A stretch of DNA of 39,662 bases. Source: Brevibacterium aurantiacum (GTDB taxonomy: Bacteria > Actinomycetota > Actinomycetes > Actinomycetales > Brevibacteriaceae). Within the stretch, counting starts at the first letter, position 1; each line of letters opens with the position of its first letter. A model generated the notes under the pieces. That model saw nothing but the letters and a program-made list of their open reading frames with translations. It ran no database searches and was not told where the DNA came from. This document shows positions 1 through 7,943 of the stretch, in pieces. Position numbers and translations under genes: made by a program. The stretch is from positions 1 to 39,662 of the forward strand of contig NZ_VLTK01000020.1 of assembly GCF_007558825.1 (NCBI RefSeq), in the 5' to 3' direction.

Positions 1-46
1 GTTTGGAGTACCGCCCCTCTTCAGTTACTGCGTGAGGCTGAGGGAA

Positions 47-553
47 TCAGCGCTGCTGGTCGAAGCCGCCCTGTTCCTGGCCGCCTTCGTTTCCGCCGCC
101 GAAGCCGCCCTGCTGCTGGCCACCCTGCTCGTTGTCGCCGCCGCCGCCGCCGCCCTGGTTGCCTCCGTCTCCGCCGCCTAAGCCGTCCTGCTCGGACTGC
201 TGTCCGCCCGGGCCACCTTCGCTACGCTCGTTGTCGCCGCCGCCGAAGCCGCCGCCCTGCTCGGACTGCTGTCCGCCCTGGCCACCTTCGCTACGCTCGT
301 TGTCGCCGCCGCCGAAGCCGCCGGATTCCTGGCCGCCCTGGGACTGGCCGCCCTGCTCGTTGTCGCCGCCGAAGCCGCCCTGCTCGGACTGCTGTCCGCC
401 CTGGTTGCCTTCGTTTCCGCCGCCGAAGCCGCCCTGTTCCTGGCCGCCGCCCTGCTGGCCGCCCTGTTCCTGGCCGCCACCAAAGCCGCCACCCTGCTGC
501 TCCTGGTCGCCGCCGCCGAAGTTCTCGTTGTCCTGTCCAAAGTTTTCCGACAT
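47..553 (-). CDS. Gly/Gln-rich repetitive low-complexity protein
   Basis: I do not recognise a family. The 168-residue product is almost entirely Gly, Gln, Glu, Asn, Asp, Ser and Phe, arranged as FGGG, GGQQSEQGG and GGGDNERSEGG blocks. It has no signal peptide, no membrane segment and no hydrophobic core, so it is probably disordered and cytosolic. Two 23-residue blocks containing DNERSEGG are near-identical and reflect 69-bp DNA repeats. The start at 553 (MSENFGQ) is chosen because AAGGAG lies 7 bases upstream; an in-frame ATG at 577 lacks such a site. It is monocistronic and diverges from the CoA-transferase gene. The complementary strand is also open, giving a Pro-rich frame, but that follows from the same skewed composition. 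That this strand is coding rests on the ribosome site and on the hydrophilic, internally repeated product. Confidence 0.7.
   Translation of the reverse strand: MSENFGQDNENFGGGDQEQQGGGFGGGQEQGGQQGGGQEQGGFGGGNEGNQGGQQSEQGGFGGDNEQGGQSQGGQESGGFGGGDNERSEGGQGGQQSEQGGGFGGGDNERSEGGPGGQQSEQDGLGGGDGGNQGGGGGGDNEQGGQQQGGFGGGNEGGQEQGGFDQQR
188..325 (-). repeat. Two tandem 69-bp coding repeats, partial third copy
   Basis: A unit beginning ctgctcggactgctgtccg starts at 188 and again at 257, period 69 bp (23 codons), with only a few differences. A shorter related copy starts at 380. The period keeps the reading frame, so the repeats lengthen the Gly-rich protein without breaking it. Confidence 0.85.
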
Positions 554-999
554 GTTCTGCTCCTTGGTTGATGGCATACGGCCGCGTCCTGCGGCTTGAT
601 GACAGTCTTAAACATGAAGAGTCTTGATACAAGGGGAAACAAGGAAAATTGCGTGAAATTGGCTCAAGTCTCAGAAGCTGTTCATTTCCTGCCGATCTTC
701 ACAGGAAGCTCGGAGATAACCGTCGCAGTGAATGACGTTTCAACAAGATAGGGTCATCGATTCCACCTTCCGTCGGCCTTCCCGTCAGTCCTCCTGTCAG
801 TAGACGGACATGAGGTTCTGTCGGTAGACGGACACTGGGTTCGTCGACCCTACGGCGTCATGAATTCCGAAATGTCGCTGTTGGTCTTGCTGACCTGGCA
901 CTATTGCAGAAAGACAGAAACCGGGACAGGCCCGTGTGGCAGCGACCGGCGCAGTCCGGTAGGCACATCAGAGCCCGATCGACGAACAGGAGCATCGAC
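554..999. other. Intergenic region between divergent genes
   Basis: There is no convincing gene here. It separates the Gly-rich gene (leftward) from the CoA-transferase gene (rightward) and should hold both promoters. Bases 600-770 are clearly more AT-rich than the flanks. The only strong structure is the tandem dyad at 794-841. A rightward reading frame enters at 904, but its first 32 codons lack a ribosome site and are not conserved-looking. Confidence 0.6.
794..841. promoter_or_regulatory. Tandem 24-bp operator-like repeat with internal dyads
   Basis: Two adjacent 24-bp units (794-817 and 818-841) match at 20 of 24 bases. Each contains a 16-bp dyad, TGTCnGTAGACnGACA (795-810 and 819-834), in which 6 of 8 base pairs are complementary. 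The centres are 24 bp apart, so two dimers would bind at closely similar helical phase. It lies about 160 bp upstream of the first CoA-transferase gene. The likely ligand is the IclR-type protein at the end of this cluster, but that is inference. Confidence 0.6.
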
Positions 1000-2247
1000 A
1001 TGACAGCACGTCGTCTTCCACTGAGCGGTGTGCGAGTCCTCGAACTCGGCAACTACATCGCGGCACCCACCACCGGTCGCATGCTTGCCGACTTCGGTGC
1101 AGAGGTCATCAAGATCGAGCGCCCCGGCACAGGTGACGAGCTCCGCAACTGGCGCCTCAAACAGGGCAGCACCTCGATGCTCTACAGGACAATCAACCGC
1201 AATAAGAAGTCCGTTGTCCTCGACCTTCGCTCAGAGGAAGGCAGAGCTTCGGCTCTCGAGCTCGTGCGTCGCAGCGATATCGTGCTCGAGAACTTCCGCC
1301 CCGGAACGATCGAAAAGTGGGGTCTGGGACCAGATGTCCTCGAAGAGGCCAACCCCGACATCATCCTCGTGCGCATCTCCGCCTTCGGCCAGACCGGTCC
1401 CATGTCCGAGCGCCCCGGATTCGCCGCCGTCGCCGAAGGCTATTCCGGCTTCCGCGAACTCGTCGGTGACCCCGACCGGCCGCCGGTGCGCGTGGGAATC
1501 TCGATCGGTGACTCCATCGCCGGTATGCAGGCTGCGTTCGGTGCCGTGATGATGCTCTTCGATCGTCAGCGCCAGAAGATCGCCGGTGCCGCCGAAGCTG
1601 TGACCGGTTCCGATCACAGCTTCGAAGGCATGGAGTCCCTGGCAGATCGCACGGTCGACGTCGCACTGAACGAAGCCATGTTCTCCGTCATGGAATCCCT
1701 TGTCCCCGACTACTCCGCGTTCGGTGAGACGCGCACTCGCACCGGTGGACGGATGGAGGGCATCGCCCCGTCGAACGGATACCTCTGCGCCGGTGGAAAA
1801 TCGGTGGTCATCGCCGGAAACGGCGACGGAATCTACAAACGCCTCATGGAGGCCGTTGACCGTCCGGACCTGGGTGAGGACCCTGACCTGCAGACCAATG
1901 CCGGTCGCTGGGATCGGCGTGAGGAGCTCGATGAAGCCATCGGCGCCTGGTGTGCCGATCGCGAAGTCACCGAGGTGGTTGAAACTTTGGAGACCGCCGG
2001 CGTTCCTGCCGGGCCGATCTACACCGCAGAGGATCTCGTGGCCGACGAGCAGCTCGCCGCACGCGGCATGATCCAACACCTCGACGTCTCGACCGGTGAA
2101 GAGACGCTGCCCGACGTGGCCTTCCCGGGAATCACCCCGGTCATCGGCGGCTCTTCGATCCCGATCGACCACCTCGGCCCGGACTTGGGTGAGCACACCG
2201 ACGAGGTGCTCGAGCAGCTCGGCGGGCAGCTGCCCGAACGCGACTGA
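1000..2247 (+). CDS. Family III CoA-transferase (CaiB/BaiF)
   Basis: This 415-residue protein should move coenzyme A between carboxylic acids in the cytosol by the family III mechanism, through an aspartyl anhydride. Family marks are the opening LSGVRVLELGNYIAAP, the Rossmann-like DFGAEVIKIERP (31-42), the NRNKKSVVLDL stretch (67-77) and a catalytic-type Asp at about 171 in SIGDSIAG. Length is normal. The start at 1000 has AGGAG seven bases upstream; an upstream in-frame start at 904 has none. It heads a rightward block with an HMG-CoA-lyase-like enzyme, a second CoA-transferase and a tricarboxylate-type importer, so it probably activates the imported acid or recycles CoA from a product. The exact substrate cannot be read from sequence. 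Its separation by 260 bp from the next gene suggests that both have their own promoters. Confidence 0.9.
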   Translation: MTARRLPLSGVRVLELGNYIAAPTTGRMLADFGAEVIKIERPGTGDELRNWRLKQGSTSMLYRTINRNKKSVVLDLRSEEGRASALELVRRSDIVLENFRPGTIEKWGLGPDVLEEANPDIILVRISAFGQTGPMSERPGFAAVAEGYSGFRELVGDPDRPPVRVGISIGDSIAGMQAAFGAVMMLFDRQRQKIAGAAEAVTGSDHSFEGMESLADRTVDVALNEAMFSVMESLVPDYSAFGETRTRTGGRMEGIAPSNGYLCAGGKSVVIAGNGDGIYKRLMEAVDRPDLGEDPDLQTNAGRWDRREELDEAIGAWCADREVTEVVETLETAGVPAGPIYTAEDLVADEQLAARGMIQHLDVSTGEETLPDVAFPGITPVIGGSSIPIDHLGPDLGEHTDEVLEQLGGQLPERD

Positions 2248-2318
2248 ACATTCACGACAGCCCTGGGCGAAATCTCAGGCCAGAACCGAGCCCACGTCCG
2301 AACTGCCGAGATCCTTCG

Positions 2319-2348
2319 TCCCATTTAATGGGAGTGATGGCCCTCACT
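2319..2348. promoter_or_regulatory. Two abutting palindromes ahead of the lyase gene
   Basis: Bases 2319-2333 form a perfect 15-bp palindrome, TCCCATTTAATGGGA. Bases 2333-2348, AGTGATGGCCCTCACT, form a second dyad with 7 of 8 pairs. They share one base and lie about 160 bp before the lyase start, within the 260-bp gap after the first CoA-transferase. The perfect palindrome has the form of an IclR-type operator, and an IclR gene closes this cluster. Neither dyad is followed by a T-run, so an operator is more likely than a terminator. Confidence 0.5.
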
Positions 2349-2507
2349 TCGTTGCCGCTTCTCATATAGCGAACATTTCACGTCCGCGCTCATCGCAGGG
2401 ATGCGGGGAACGGCTATGTTGGGTGCAGACGGCAGCGCGCAAAGGAGCGCGGTGCCACTCTCGTCCCGGTCTCCGGGAATGAGCAGATCAATGAAGGAGC
2501 TCTCACC

Positions 2508-3428
2508 ATGGTTCGGCCAACATCGGTCACGATTCTCGACACCACGCTGCGTGACGGTCTGCAGATCGAAGACGCCATCGTGCCCACCGACGCCAAGGTC
2601 ACTCTGGGCCAGCAGCTCATCGCCGCGGGACTCAAGGAGATCGAGGTCGGATCGTTCGTCAATCCGAAGAAGGTCCCGCAGATGGCCGACACCGGCGAGG
2701 TCCTGCAGCGACTCCAGCCGTATGAGGCCGAGGGCGTCGACTTCTTCACCCTGGTGTTCAACCTCAAAGGTGCCCAACGTGCCGTCGACGCCGGAGCGAA
2801 GAACATCAAGCTCGTCCTCTCCGCCTCCGAAGGCCATTCTCAGGCGAACTCCGATGCCCCGATCGCCCAGGCCACGCAGCGTCTCCTCGAAGCCGCGACC
2901 TTCGCCCGTGACAACGGTGTGCGTTTCGACATCACCACCGCGGTCAGCTTCATCTGCCCCTTCGACGGCATCACCGACGCCGGCCACCTCGTCGAGGTTC
3001 TGCGTCCCTTCGTCGAAGCCGGGGCACACGGCATCGGTGTCGCCGACACGATCGGAAACGCCAACCCATCATTGGTGTCCAGGAACACCTCGGCGGTCTT
3101 GGAGGCCTTCCCGGGCAGACCAGTGAGCCTGCATCTGCACGACACATACAACTTCGGAATGGCCAATGTCATCGCAGCCCTCGACCTGGGAATCTCGAAC
3201 TTCGATGCGGCTATGGGCGGCCTGGGCGGCTGTCCCTTTGCCCCAGGCGCGGCCGGCAACATCGGCACTGATGACCTCGTTCACCTCCTGCACCGTGAAG
3301 GCGTGGCGACCGGAGTCGACGTTGACGCGCTCTCGGCAGTCAGGGAACCACTGACGGCCGCGGTCGGCCATGAGCTGACATCGAGCCTGTCTGCGATCCC
3401 CGCTGTTCCGGCGGCCTACCATGCTTGA
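2508..3428 (+). CDS. HMG-CoA lyase-type enzyme (DRE-TIM metallolyase)
   Basis: Members of this 300-residue TIM-barrel family split hydroxymethylglutaryl-CoA, or related 3-hydroxyacyl-CoAs, into acetyl-CoA and a keto acid. The sequence has the DTTLRDGLQ active-site stretch (11-19) with the catalytic Arg-Asp, the metal-binding HLHDT (209-213) and the signature GLGGCPFAPGAAGN (238-251) with the reactive Cys at 242. These make it a true HMGL-subfamily member, not an isopropylmalate or citramalate synthase. Length 306 is typical. AAGGAG sits 8 bases before the start. Its stop overlaps the next CoA-transferase by 8 bases, so the two are co-translated. The usual leucine-degradation partners (methylcrotonyl-CoA carboxylase, isovaleryl-CoA dehydrogenase) are absent. 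With CoA-transferases and a carboxylate importer beside it, the substrate is more likely an imported acid such as 3-hydroxy-3-methylglutarate or citramalate (inference). Confidence 0.9.
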   Translation: MVRPTSVTILDTTLRDGLQIEDAIVPTDAKVTLGQQLIAAGLKEIEVGSFVNPKKVPQMADTGEVLQRLQPYEAEGVDFFTLVFNLKGAQRAVDAGAKNIKLVLSASEGHSQANSDAPIAQATQRLLEAATFARDNGVRFDITTAVSFICPFDGITDAGHLVEVLRPFVEAGAHGIGVADTIGNANPSLVSRNTSAVLEAFPGRPVSLHLHDTYNFGMANVIAALDLGISNFDAAMGGLGGCPFAPGAAGNIGTDDLVHLLHREGVATGVDVDALSAVREPLTAAVGHELTSSLSAIPAVPAAYHA

Positions 3429-4674
3429 GCAGAGCGAATCCTCGACCGTCGGCGTAGAGGAGCTGCCGCTGGCTGGCATCCGCGTCATCGAGTTCTCCCA
3501 TATGGTCATGGGTCCCAGCTGCGGGATGATCCTCGCCGATCTGGGCGCCGAGGTGATCAAGGTCGAACCGCGCGGGGCCGGGGACAAGACCCGCTACCTG
3601 CCCGGCTCCGGATCCGGGCTGTTCCCCGCCTTCAATCGCAACAAGCAGTCCGTCCAGCTCGACATCGCCGAGGCGGCCGATCGTGACGTCGCTCTGTCCC
3701 TCATCGATTCCGCCGATGTTCTCCTCGAGAACTTTCGGGTCGGGAAGATGGAATCCATGGGCTACGGCTACGAGGAACTCGCCAAGCGCAATCCTCGCCT
3801 CATCTACTGTTCCCTCAAGGGGTTCCTGTCCGGACCCTACGGTGGGCGCACAGCCCTCGACGAAGTCGTGCAGATGCTCGGCGGCCTTGCCTATATGACC
3901 GGTCCGCCCGGACAGCCGCTGCGCGCCGGAGCCAGTGTCAACGACATCATGGGCGGAATGTTCGGGGTCATCGGAGTGCTCTCGGCACTGCGCGTGCGCG
4001 AACGCACCGGTGAGGGGCAGGTCATCAACTCCGCACTGTTCGAGAACAACGCCTTCCTCGTCGGCACGCACATGGCACAGGCCCAGCTCAGCAGGGAACC
4101 GCTGCGTCCGATGCCCACTCGTCGAGCCACCTGGGCTGTCTACGACATCTTCCGCGACAAACACGATGACCAGATCTTCGTCGCAGCCGTCAGCGACGGG
4201 CAATGGCATGACCTCTGCGACGAGTTCGATCTGACCCAACTCGCCGGTGACACTGACCTCGAGACGAACCAGGGGCGCGTCGATCAACGCGACCGCATCC
4301 ACCGCGAGCTGCAGGCGGCTCTGTCCCAGCTCGACCTCGCTCAGATCGAGGAGAAATGCACCCGCCGCGGACTGCCGGTCGCCCCAGTGAACACCCCGGC
4401 CGACCTCACTTCCGACGCCCACCTCGTCGCTTCCGGGGCTCTGGCCAGCACCGGCCTGCCCAGCGGAGACCAGGTTGATGTTCCCCTGCTGCCGCTGACC
4501 TTCGGCGGACGCCGGCTGGGTCTGCGCAGCGATGTGCCAACACCTGGTGAGCACAATGTCCGCTACCGGGATGGTCCAGCCGAAGCCTCGGAGTGGGAAG
4601 CGGGCCTCGAGTCGGATCCGAGAGCTGAACCCGTCGACGCCGATGTCGGCGAATCGAAGACACAGTCTCAGTAA
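3421..4674 (+). CDS. Family III CoA-transferase (CaiB/BaiF), second copy
   Basis: A 417-residue cytosolic CoA-transferase of the same family as the gene at 1000, but clearly divergent, so not a recent duplicate. Seen are LAGIRVIEFSHMVMGP (17-32), DLGAEVIKVEP (40-50), NRNKQSVQLDI (72-82) and a catalytic-type Asp at 175 in ASVNDIMGGM. The start lies within the end of the lyase gene (8-base overlap), which indicates translational coupling and a shared substrate. Two family III enzymes next to one lyase suggest either one for each of two related acids, or a transferase plus a partner for heteromeric assembly. The C-terminal 30 residues are acidic and of low complexity. Confidence 0.9.
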   Translation: MLEQSESSTVGVEELPLAGIRVIEFSHMVMGPSCGMILADLGAEVIKVEPRGAGDKTRYLPGSGSGLFPAFNRNKQSVQLDIAEAADRDVALSLIDSADVLLENFRVGKMESMGYGYEELAKRNPRLIYCSLKGFLSGPYGGRTALDEVVQMLGGLAYMTGPPGQPLRAGASVNDIMGGMFGVIGVLSALRVRERTGEGQVINSALFENNAFLVGTHMAQAQLSREPLRPMPTRRATWAVYDIFRDKHDDQIFVAAVSDGQWHDLCDEFDLTQLAGDTDLETNQGRVDQRDRIHRELQAALSQLDLAQIEEKCTRRGLPVAPVNTPADLTSDAHLVASGALASTGLPSGDQVDVPLLPLTFGGRRLGLRSDVPTPGEHNVRYRDGPAEASEWEAGLESDPRAEPVDADVGESKTQSQ

Positions 4675-4683
4675 CACCCCGGT

Positions 4684-4702
4684 GCCTGGGCTCGCCCCAG
4701 GC
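4684..4702 (+). other. Intercistronic hairpin before the binding-protein gene
   Basis: GCCTGGG (4684-4690) pairs perfectly with CCCAGGC (4696-4702) around a 5-base loop, just after the CoA-transferase stop. There is no T-run. Such hairpins often cap the upstream message or protect the transcript of a highly expressed binding protein. That role is inferred. Confidence 0.4.
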
Positions 4703-4777
4703 CTCACCAGCACTTCCGGTCCCACCAGCACAGACATTCCACCACAGCAGATATCAGTTGCATTCGAAGGAGAAGCA

Positions 4778-5839
4778 ATGCGGTCAACGGCGATCACAGG
4801 ACAAGGACGGGCCACCTCGGCGAGTCGGAAGAATCGGGCGGTGAAGCCCGCGCTCAAGGTCGGTGCGGTACTGGCATCACTGGCACTCGTCGCCACGGGC
4901 TGCGGCAACAAGGCACAGGCGCCGGGGGAGGGCAGCGACTACCCGAAGGGCCCGGTCACGGTCAACGTCCCATCTGAACCCGGCTCCGGTTGGGACACCA
5001 CCGCGCGTGCCCTCGTGGAGGCTCTGCAGAAGGAGAAGATCGTCTCTTCCCCGCTGCCGGTCCAGAACAAACCCGGCGGTACGGGCTGCATGTGGATGAC
5101 ATCGATGATGCAGCAGGAGAAGGGCAAAGACGACCAGATCGCGATCACCTCGCTGGCCAGCCAGACGATGAAGGCTCGCGGACTCTGCGAATTCGGCCCT
5201 GAGGACACCACCCTCATCGCCACCATGTACGTTGAGGACTTCATGGTCGTCTCCCCGGACAAGGGTGACATCAAATCGGTCGAGGACCTGGTCAAGGCGC
5301 TGAAGAAGGACCCGCAGAAGGTCACTGTGGCCGCATCCGGCGATGACACGCTGCCGTTCGCACTGTTCGCCAAGGAAGCCGGAGTCGACCCCGCCGACAT
5401 CAACTTCGTCAACTACGAAGGCGGCGGCGAGCAGACCACCGCCATGCTCAACGGTGATGCGAAGGTCGCCATCGCCGGGCTGAGCGAGTTCCGTTCTGTG
5501 CTGGAATCCGGTGACATCAAACCACTCGTGACCTTCGCAAAGGAGCCGCTGCAGGCCCCATTCGACTCGGTTCCCACGGCTGCGGATTCCGGGTATGACG
5601 TGGCCCTTGGCAACTGGCGCGGAGTCTACGGACCGGCCGAAATGCCGCAGGAAGCCGTCGATTATTGGGCGAAGACCCTTGAAGAGGTCAGCGAGACGAA
5701 GACCTGGAAGGACACCTTGGACAAGAATCAGTGGGCGCCCGAATTCCTCACCGGCGACGAAGCTGAGAAGTACGCCGAAGACACAGCCGCCACCGTTGAG
5801 GAGGGCGTCAAAGAGACCGAACTGGGCAACAGCAAATGA
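4778..5839 (+). CDS. tctC: TctC-family substrate-binding lipoprotein
   Basis: Extracytoplasmic receptor of a tripartite tricarboxylate transporter, 353 residues. The N-terminus is basic (1-24), then hydrophobic (25-40), ending in a lipobox-like VATGC with the lipidated Cys at 42, as expected for a Gram-positive that must tether its receptor. The mature part has the TctC opening YPKGPVTVNVPSEPGSGWDTTARAL, the PLPVQNKPGGTG loop and the WRGVYGPAEMPQEAVDYW stretch near residue 290. The start at 4778 has GAAGGAGAA just upstream; the reading frame stays open further upstream without a ribosome site. Its stop overlaps the start of tctB. Family members bind citrate, other di- and tricarboxylates or aromatic acids. 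Neighbouring CoA-transferases and lyase favour a small branched hydroxy-acid. Confidence 0.92.
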   Translation: MRSTAITGQGRATSASRKNRAVKPALKVGAVLASLALVATGCGNKAQAPGEGSDYPKGPVTVNVPSEPGSGWDTTARALVEALQKEKIVSSPLPVQNKPGGTGCMWMTSMMQQEKGKDDQIAITSLASQTMKARGLCEFGPEDTTLIATMYVEDFMVVSPDKGDIKSVEDLVKALKKDPQKVTVAASGDDTLPFALFAKEAGVDPADINFVNYEGGGEQTTAMLNGDAKVAIAGLSEFRSVLESGDIKPLVTFAKEPLQAPFDSVPTAADSGYDVALGNWRGVYGPAEMPQEAVDYWAKTLEEVSETKTWKDTLDKNQWAPEFLTGDEAEKYAEDTAATVEEGVKETELGNSK

Positions 5840-6408
5840 GGACGCTCACTCCGGCGCTGAGGGGTGATGTCATCACCGGCATCGCCGTCACGCTTGTGGG
5901 CGCGGTCTACTACATCGCGACTTTCTGGATCCAGGAGACGAAGAACATCGTCACCCCGGCGACCTTCCCCGCGATCGTGGGCATCGCGCTCATCGTGCTC
6001 GGCCTCTTCCTCGTCGGACAGGCCCTGTACCGGAGCCGGAAGCTCGCCGAGGTGGTCCCCAGCGGAACCACCTCGGCGGGTAGAGCCTCGGCGAGCGGCG
6101 GTGCCGGCGCTGACGCGTCCGAGGGTGTGGTGGGCGTCGAGTCTGCTGGCGTCGTCCTCGATGCTCCCGAGGAACCGAAGTCGAAGCAGGTCGTGCTGCA
6201 GTTCGCGCTCTTCTTCATCTACCTCGGAATCCTCATCCCGGTCGGCTTCCTGCTTTCCACGGCGGCCTTCCTGATGACGATGACCAGCATCTATGCCCCG
6301 CACCGGTGGGTGCGCAACCTCATCTTCTCGGTGCTCTTCTCCGTCATCATCTACGTCGCATTCGTCTACGGGCTGGCCGTATACCTGCCCGTTGGGATCC
6401 TGGGATAG
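5836..6408 (+). CDS. tctB: TctB-family small membrane subunit of TTT transporter
   Basis: A 190-residue membrane protein with four hydrophobic stretches (about 12-31, 43-64, 119-151 and 158-185), the standard TctB layout. TctB is required for transport, but its exact role is unknown. Between the second and third stretches there is a Gly/Ala/Ser-rich linker (about 76-115), longer than usual and probably cytosolic. The ATG overlaps the TGA of tctC (ATGA), so it is translated by coupling. Sequence conservation in this family is weak, so the call rests on topology and its place between tctC and tctA. Confidence 0.88.
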   Translation: MRTLTPALRGDVITGIAVTLVGAVYYIATFWIQETKNIVTPATFPAIVGIALIVLGLFLVGQALYRSRKLAEVVPSGTTSAGRASASGGAGADASEGVVGVESAGVVLDAPEEPKSKQVVLQFALFFIYLGILIPVGFLLSTAAFLMTMTSIYAPHRWVRNLIFSVLFSVIIYVAFVYGLAVYLPVGILG

Positions 6409-6417
6409 AGGGCGGGC

Positions 6418-7932
6418 ATGGACACACTCATCGATCTGGGCGGCGGCTTCGCTTCGGCGCTCGAACCCTTGAGCCTCGCTTTCGCCCTCCTCGGCGTCTT
6501 GTTGGGCACCGTCGTCGGCGTGCTGCCGGGCATCGGCCCGATCTCTGCCATCGCCATTCTCATCCCGGTGTCCTTCGGGATGGAGCCGGTGCACGGACTC
6601 ATCCTGCTCTGCGGCATCTACTACGGGTCCATGTACGGCGGCTCGATCACCGCCACACTCATCAAAACCCCTGGTGAGGTCGCCAGTGCGGTGACCGCCA
6701 TCGAAGGCTACGAAATGGCTCGCCGAGGTCGGGGCAAGGCCGCGCTGGCGACAGCCGCAATCGGCTCCTTCCTCGCCGGGACCCTGGCGATCATCGGGCT
6801 GACATTCCTGTCTCCCGTGCTCGTGAAGTTGGCGAACGTCTTCGGCTCTACCGAATACTTCCTGCTCATGGCCACAGCACTCCTGCTGGCCTCGACGATG
6901 TCGTCCGGCTCGCGGGCGAAGGCCCTGATCTCGATCTTCATCGGCCTGGCCGTCGGCCTCGTCGGTCTCGACTTCCAGACGGGCCTGCCGCGCCAGACCT
7001 TCGGCATGAGCCTGCTCTCCGACGGCATCGACTTCACGATCTTCGCCATGGCCCTCTTCGCCATCCCCGAAGCGATCCGCAACCTCGCATTGGGACGCGG
7101 AGCCAAAGACGTGATTCAGAGCTTCGGAGACGACAGATGGATGACGAAGCAGGACTGGCAACGCTCGGCCATGCCCTGGGCCCGCGGCTCGGTGCTCGGG
7201 TTCATCATCGGCATCCTGCCCGGAGTCGGCCCGTCCCTGGCCTCGTTCATGTCCTACATCATGGAGAAGCGGATCTCGAAGCGGAAGTCCGAGTTCGGCC
7301 ACGGTGCCATCGAAGGCGTCGCCGGACCCGAGGCCGCGAACAACGCCGGAGTCGGCGGTGCCATGATTCCGCTCTTCAGCCTCGGCATCCCGGGATCGGC
7401 GACCACGGCCCTGCTGCTCTTCGTCTTCACCATGTACGGACTGCAGCCGGGACCGCTGATCTTCCGCGACGAGTCGGGCCTGATCTGGACGATCATCGCG
7501 AGCATGTACATCGGCAACGTGGCCCTGATCATCCTCAACCTGCCGCTCGTGGGTGTCTTCGTCAAACTGCTGAAGATGCCTAAGGAGATCCTGTTCTCGT
7601 CCATCCTCGTCCTCGTGGCCATCGGTGCCTACGCGATCGAATTCAGTCTGTTCGGACTGATGCTGCTCGGCATCTTCGGCGTCATCGGCTATCTCATGGA
7701 CAAGGGCGGAATTCCACTGGCACCGTCCATCCTGGCCCTCGTTCTGGTGCCGCTGCTGGAGGACAACTTCCGGCGTATGCTCCAGATCTCGGGCGGATCG
7801 TTCATGCCGCTGCTGACCCGACCCGTGTCTTTGTCGATCATCGTGCTCATGGTCCTGGGTATCGTCGGACCCATCATCTTCCGCTGGTGGGTGCGCCGCC
7901 GCCAGCTGTTGGCCGATGTGAGCGTGGCATGA
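6418..7932 (+). CDS. tctA: TctA-family large membrane subunit of TTT transporter
   Basis: The 504-residue permease core. The family-defining motif GVLPGIGPISAIAILIP is at 34-50, and its internal repeat GILPGVGPSLASFMSY follows near 265-280. These two copies reflect the inverted repeat typical of TctA. The stretch HGAIEGVAGPEAANNA and the following GIPGSATTALLLF are also standard. About twelve hydrophobic segments are visible. It starts 9 bases after tctB and ends overlapping the start region of the IclR gene, completing a tctC-tctB-tctA operon. Transport in this family is driven by the ion gradient, not ATP. Confidence 0.95.
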   Translation: MDTLIDLGGGFASALEPLSLAFALLGVLLGTVVGVLPGIGPISAIAILIPVSFGMEPVHGLILLCGIYYGSMYGGSITATLIKTPGEVASAVTAIEGYEMARRGRGKAALATAAIGSFLAGTLAIIGLTFLSPVLVKLANVFGSTEYFLLMATALLLASTMSSGSRAKALISIFIGLAVGLVGLDFQTGLPRQTFGMSLLSDGIDFTIFAMALFAIPEAIRNLALGRGAKDVIQSFGDDRWMTKQDWQRSAMPWARGSVLGFIIGILPGVGPSLASFMSYIMEKRISKRKSEFGHGAIEGVAGPEAANNAGVGGAMIPLFSLGIPGSATTALLLFVFTMYGLQPGPLIFRDESGLIWTIIASMYIGNVALIILNLPLVGVFVKLLKMPKEILFSSILVLVAIGAYAIEFSLFGLMLLGIFGVIGYLMDKGGIPLAPSILALVLVPLLEDNFRRMLQISGGSFMPLLTRPVSLSIIVLMVLGIVGPIIFRWWVRRRQLLADVSVA

Positions 7933-7943
7933 AAGAGAACCCC

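Noticed and set aside
132..599. Pro/Ser/Cys-rich plus-strand frame opposite the Gly-rich gene
   Set aside because: It is the mirror of Gly-rich codons; no ribosome site, and the minus-strand start has a perfect one.
3340..4911. 523-codon minus-strand frame
   Set aside because: Lies opposite a clear CoA-transferase; product has no recognisable domain and is typical antisense of high-GC coding sequence.
5728..7302. 524-codon minus-strand frame rich in Asp, Glu, Arg and His
   Set aside because: Antisense of tctB and tctA, whose membrane segments and motifs are unmistakable.
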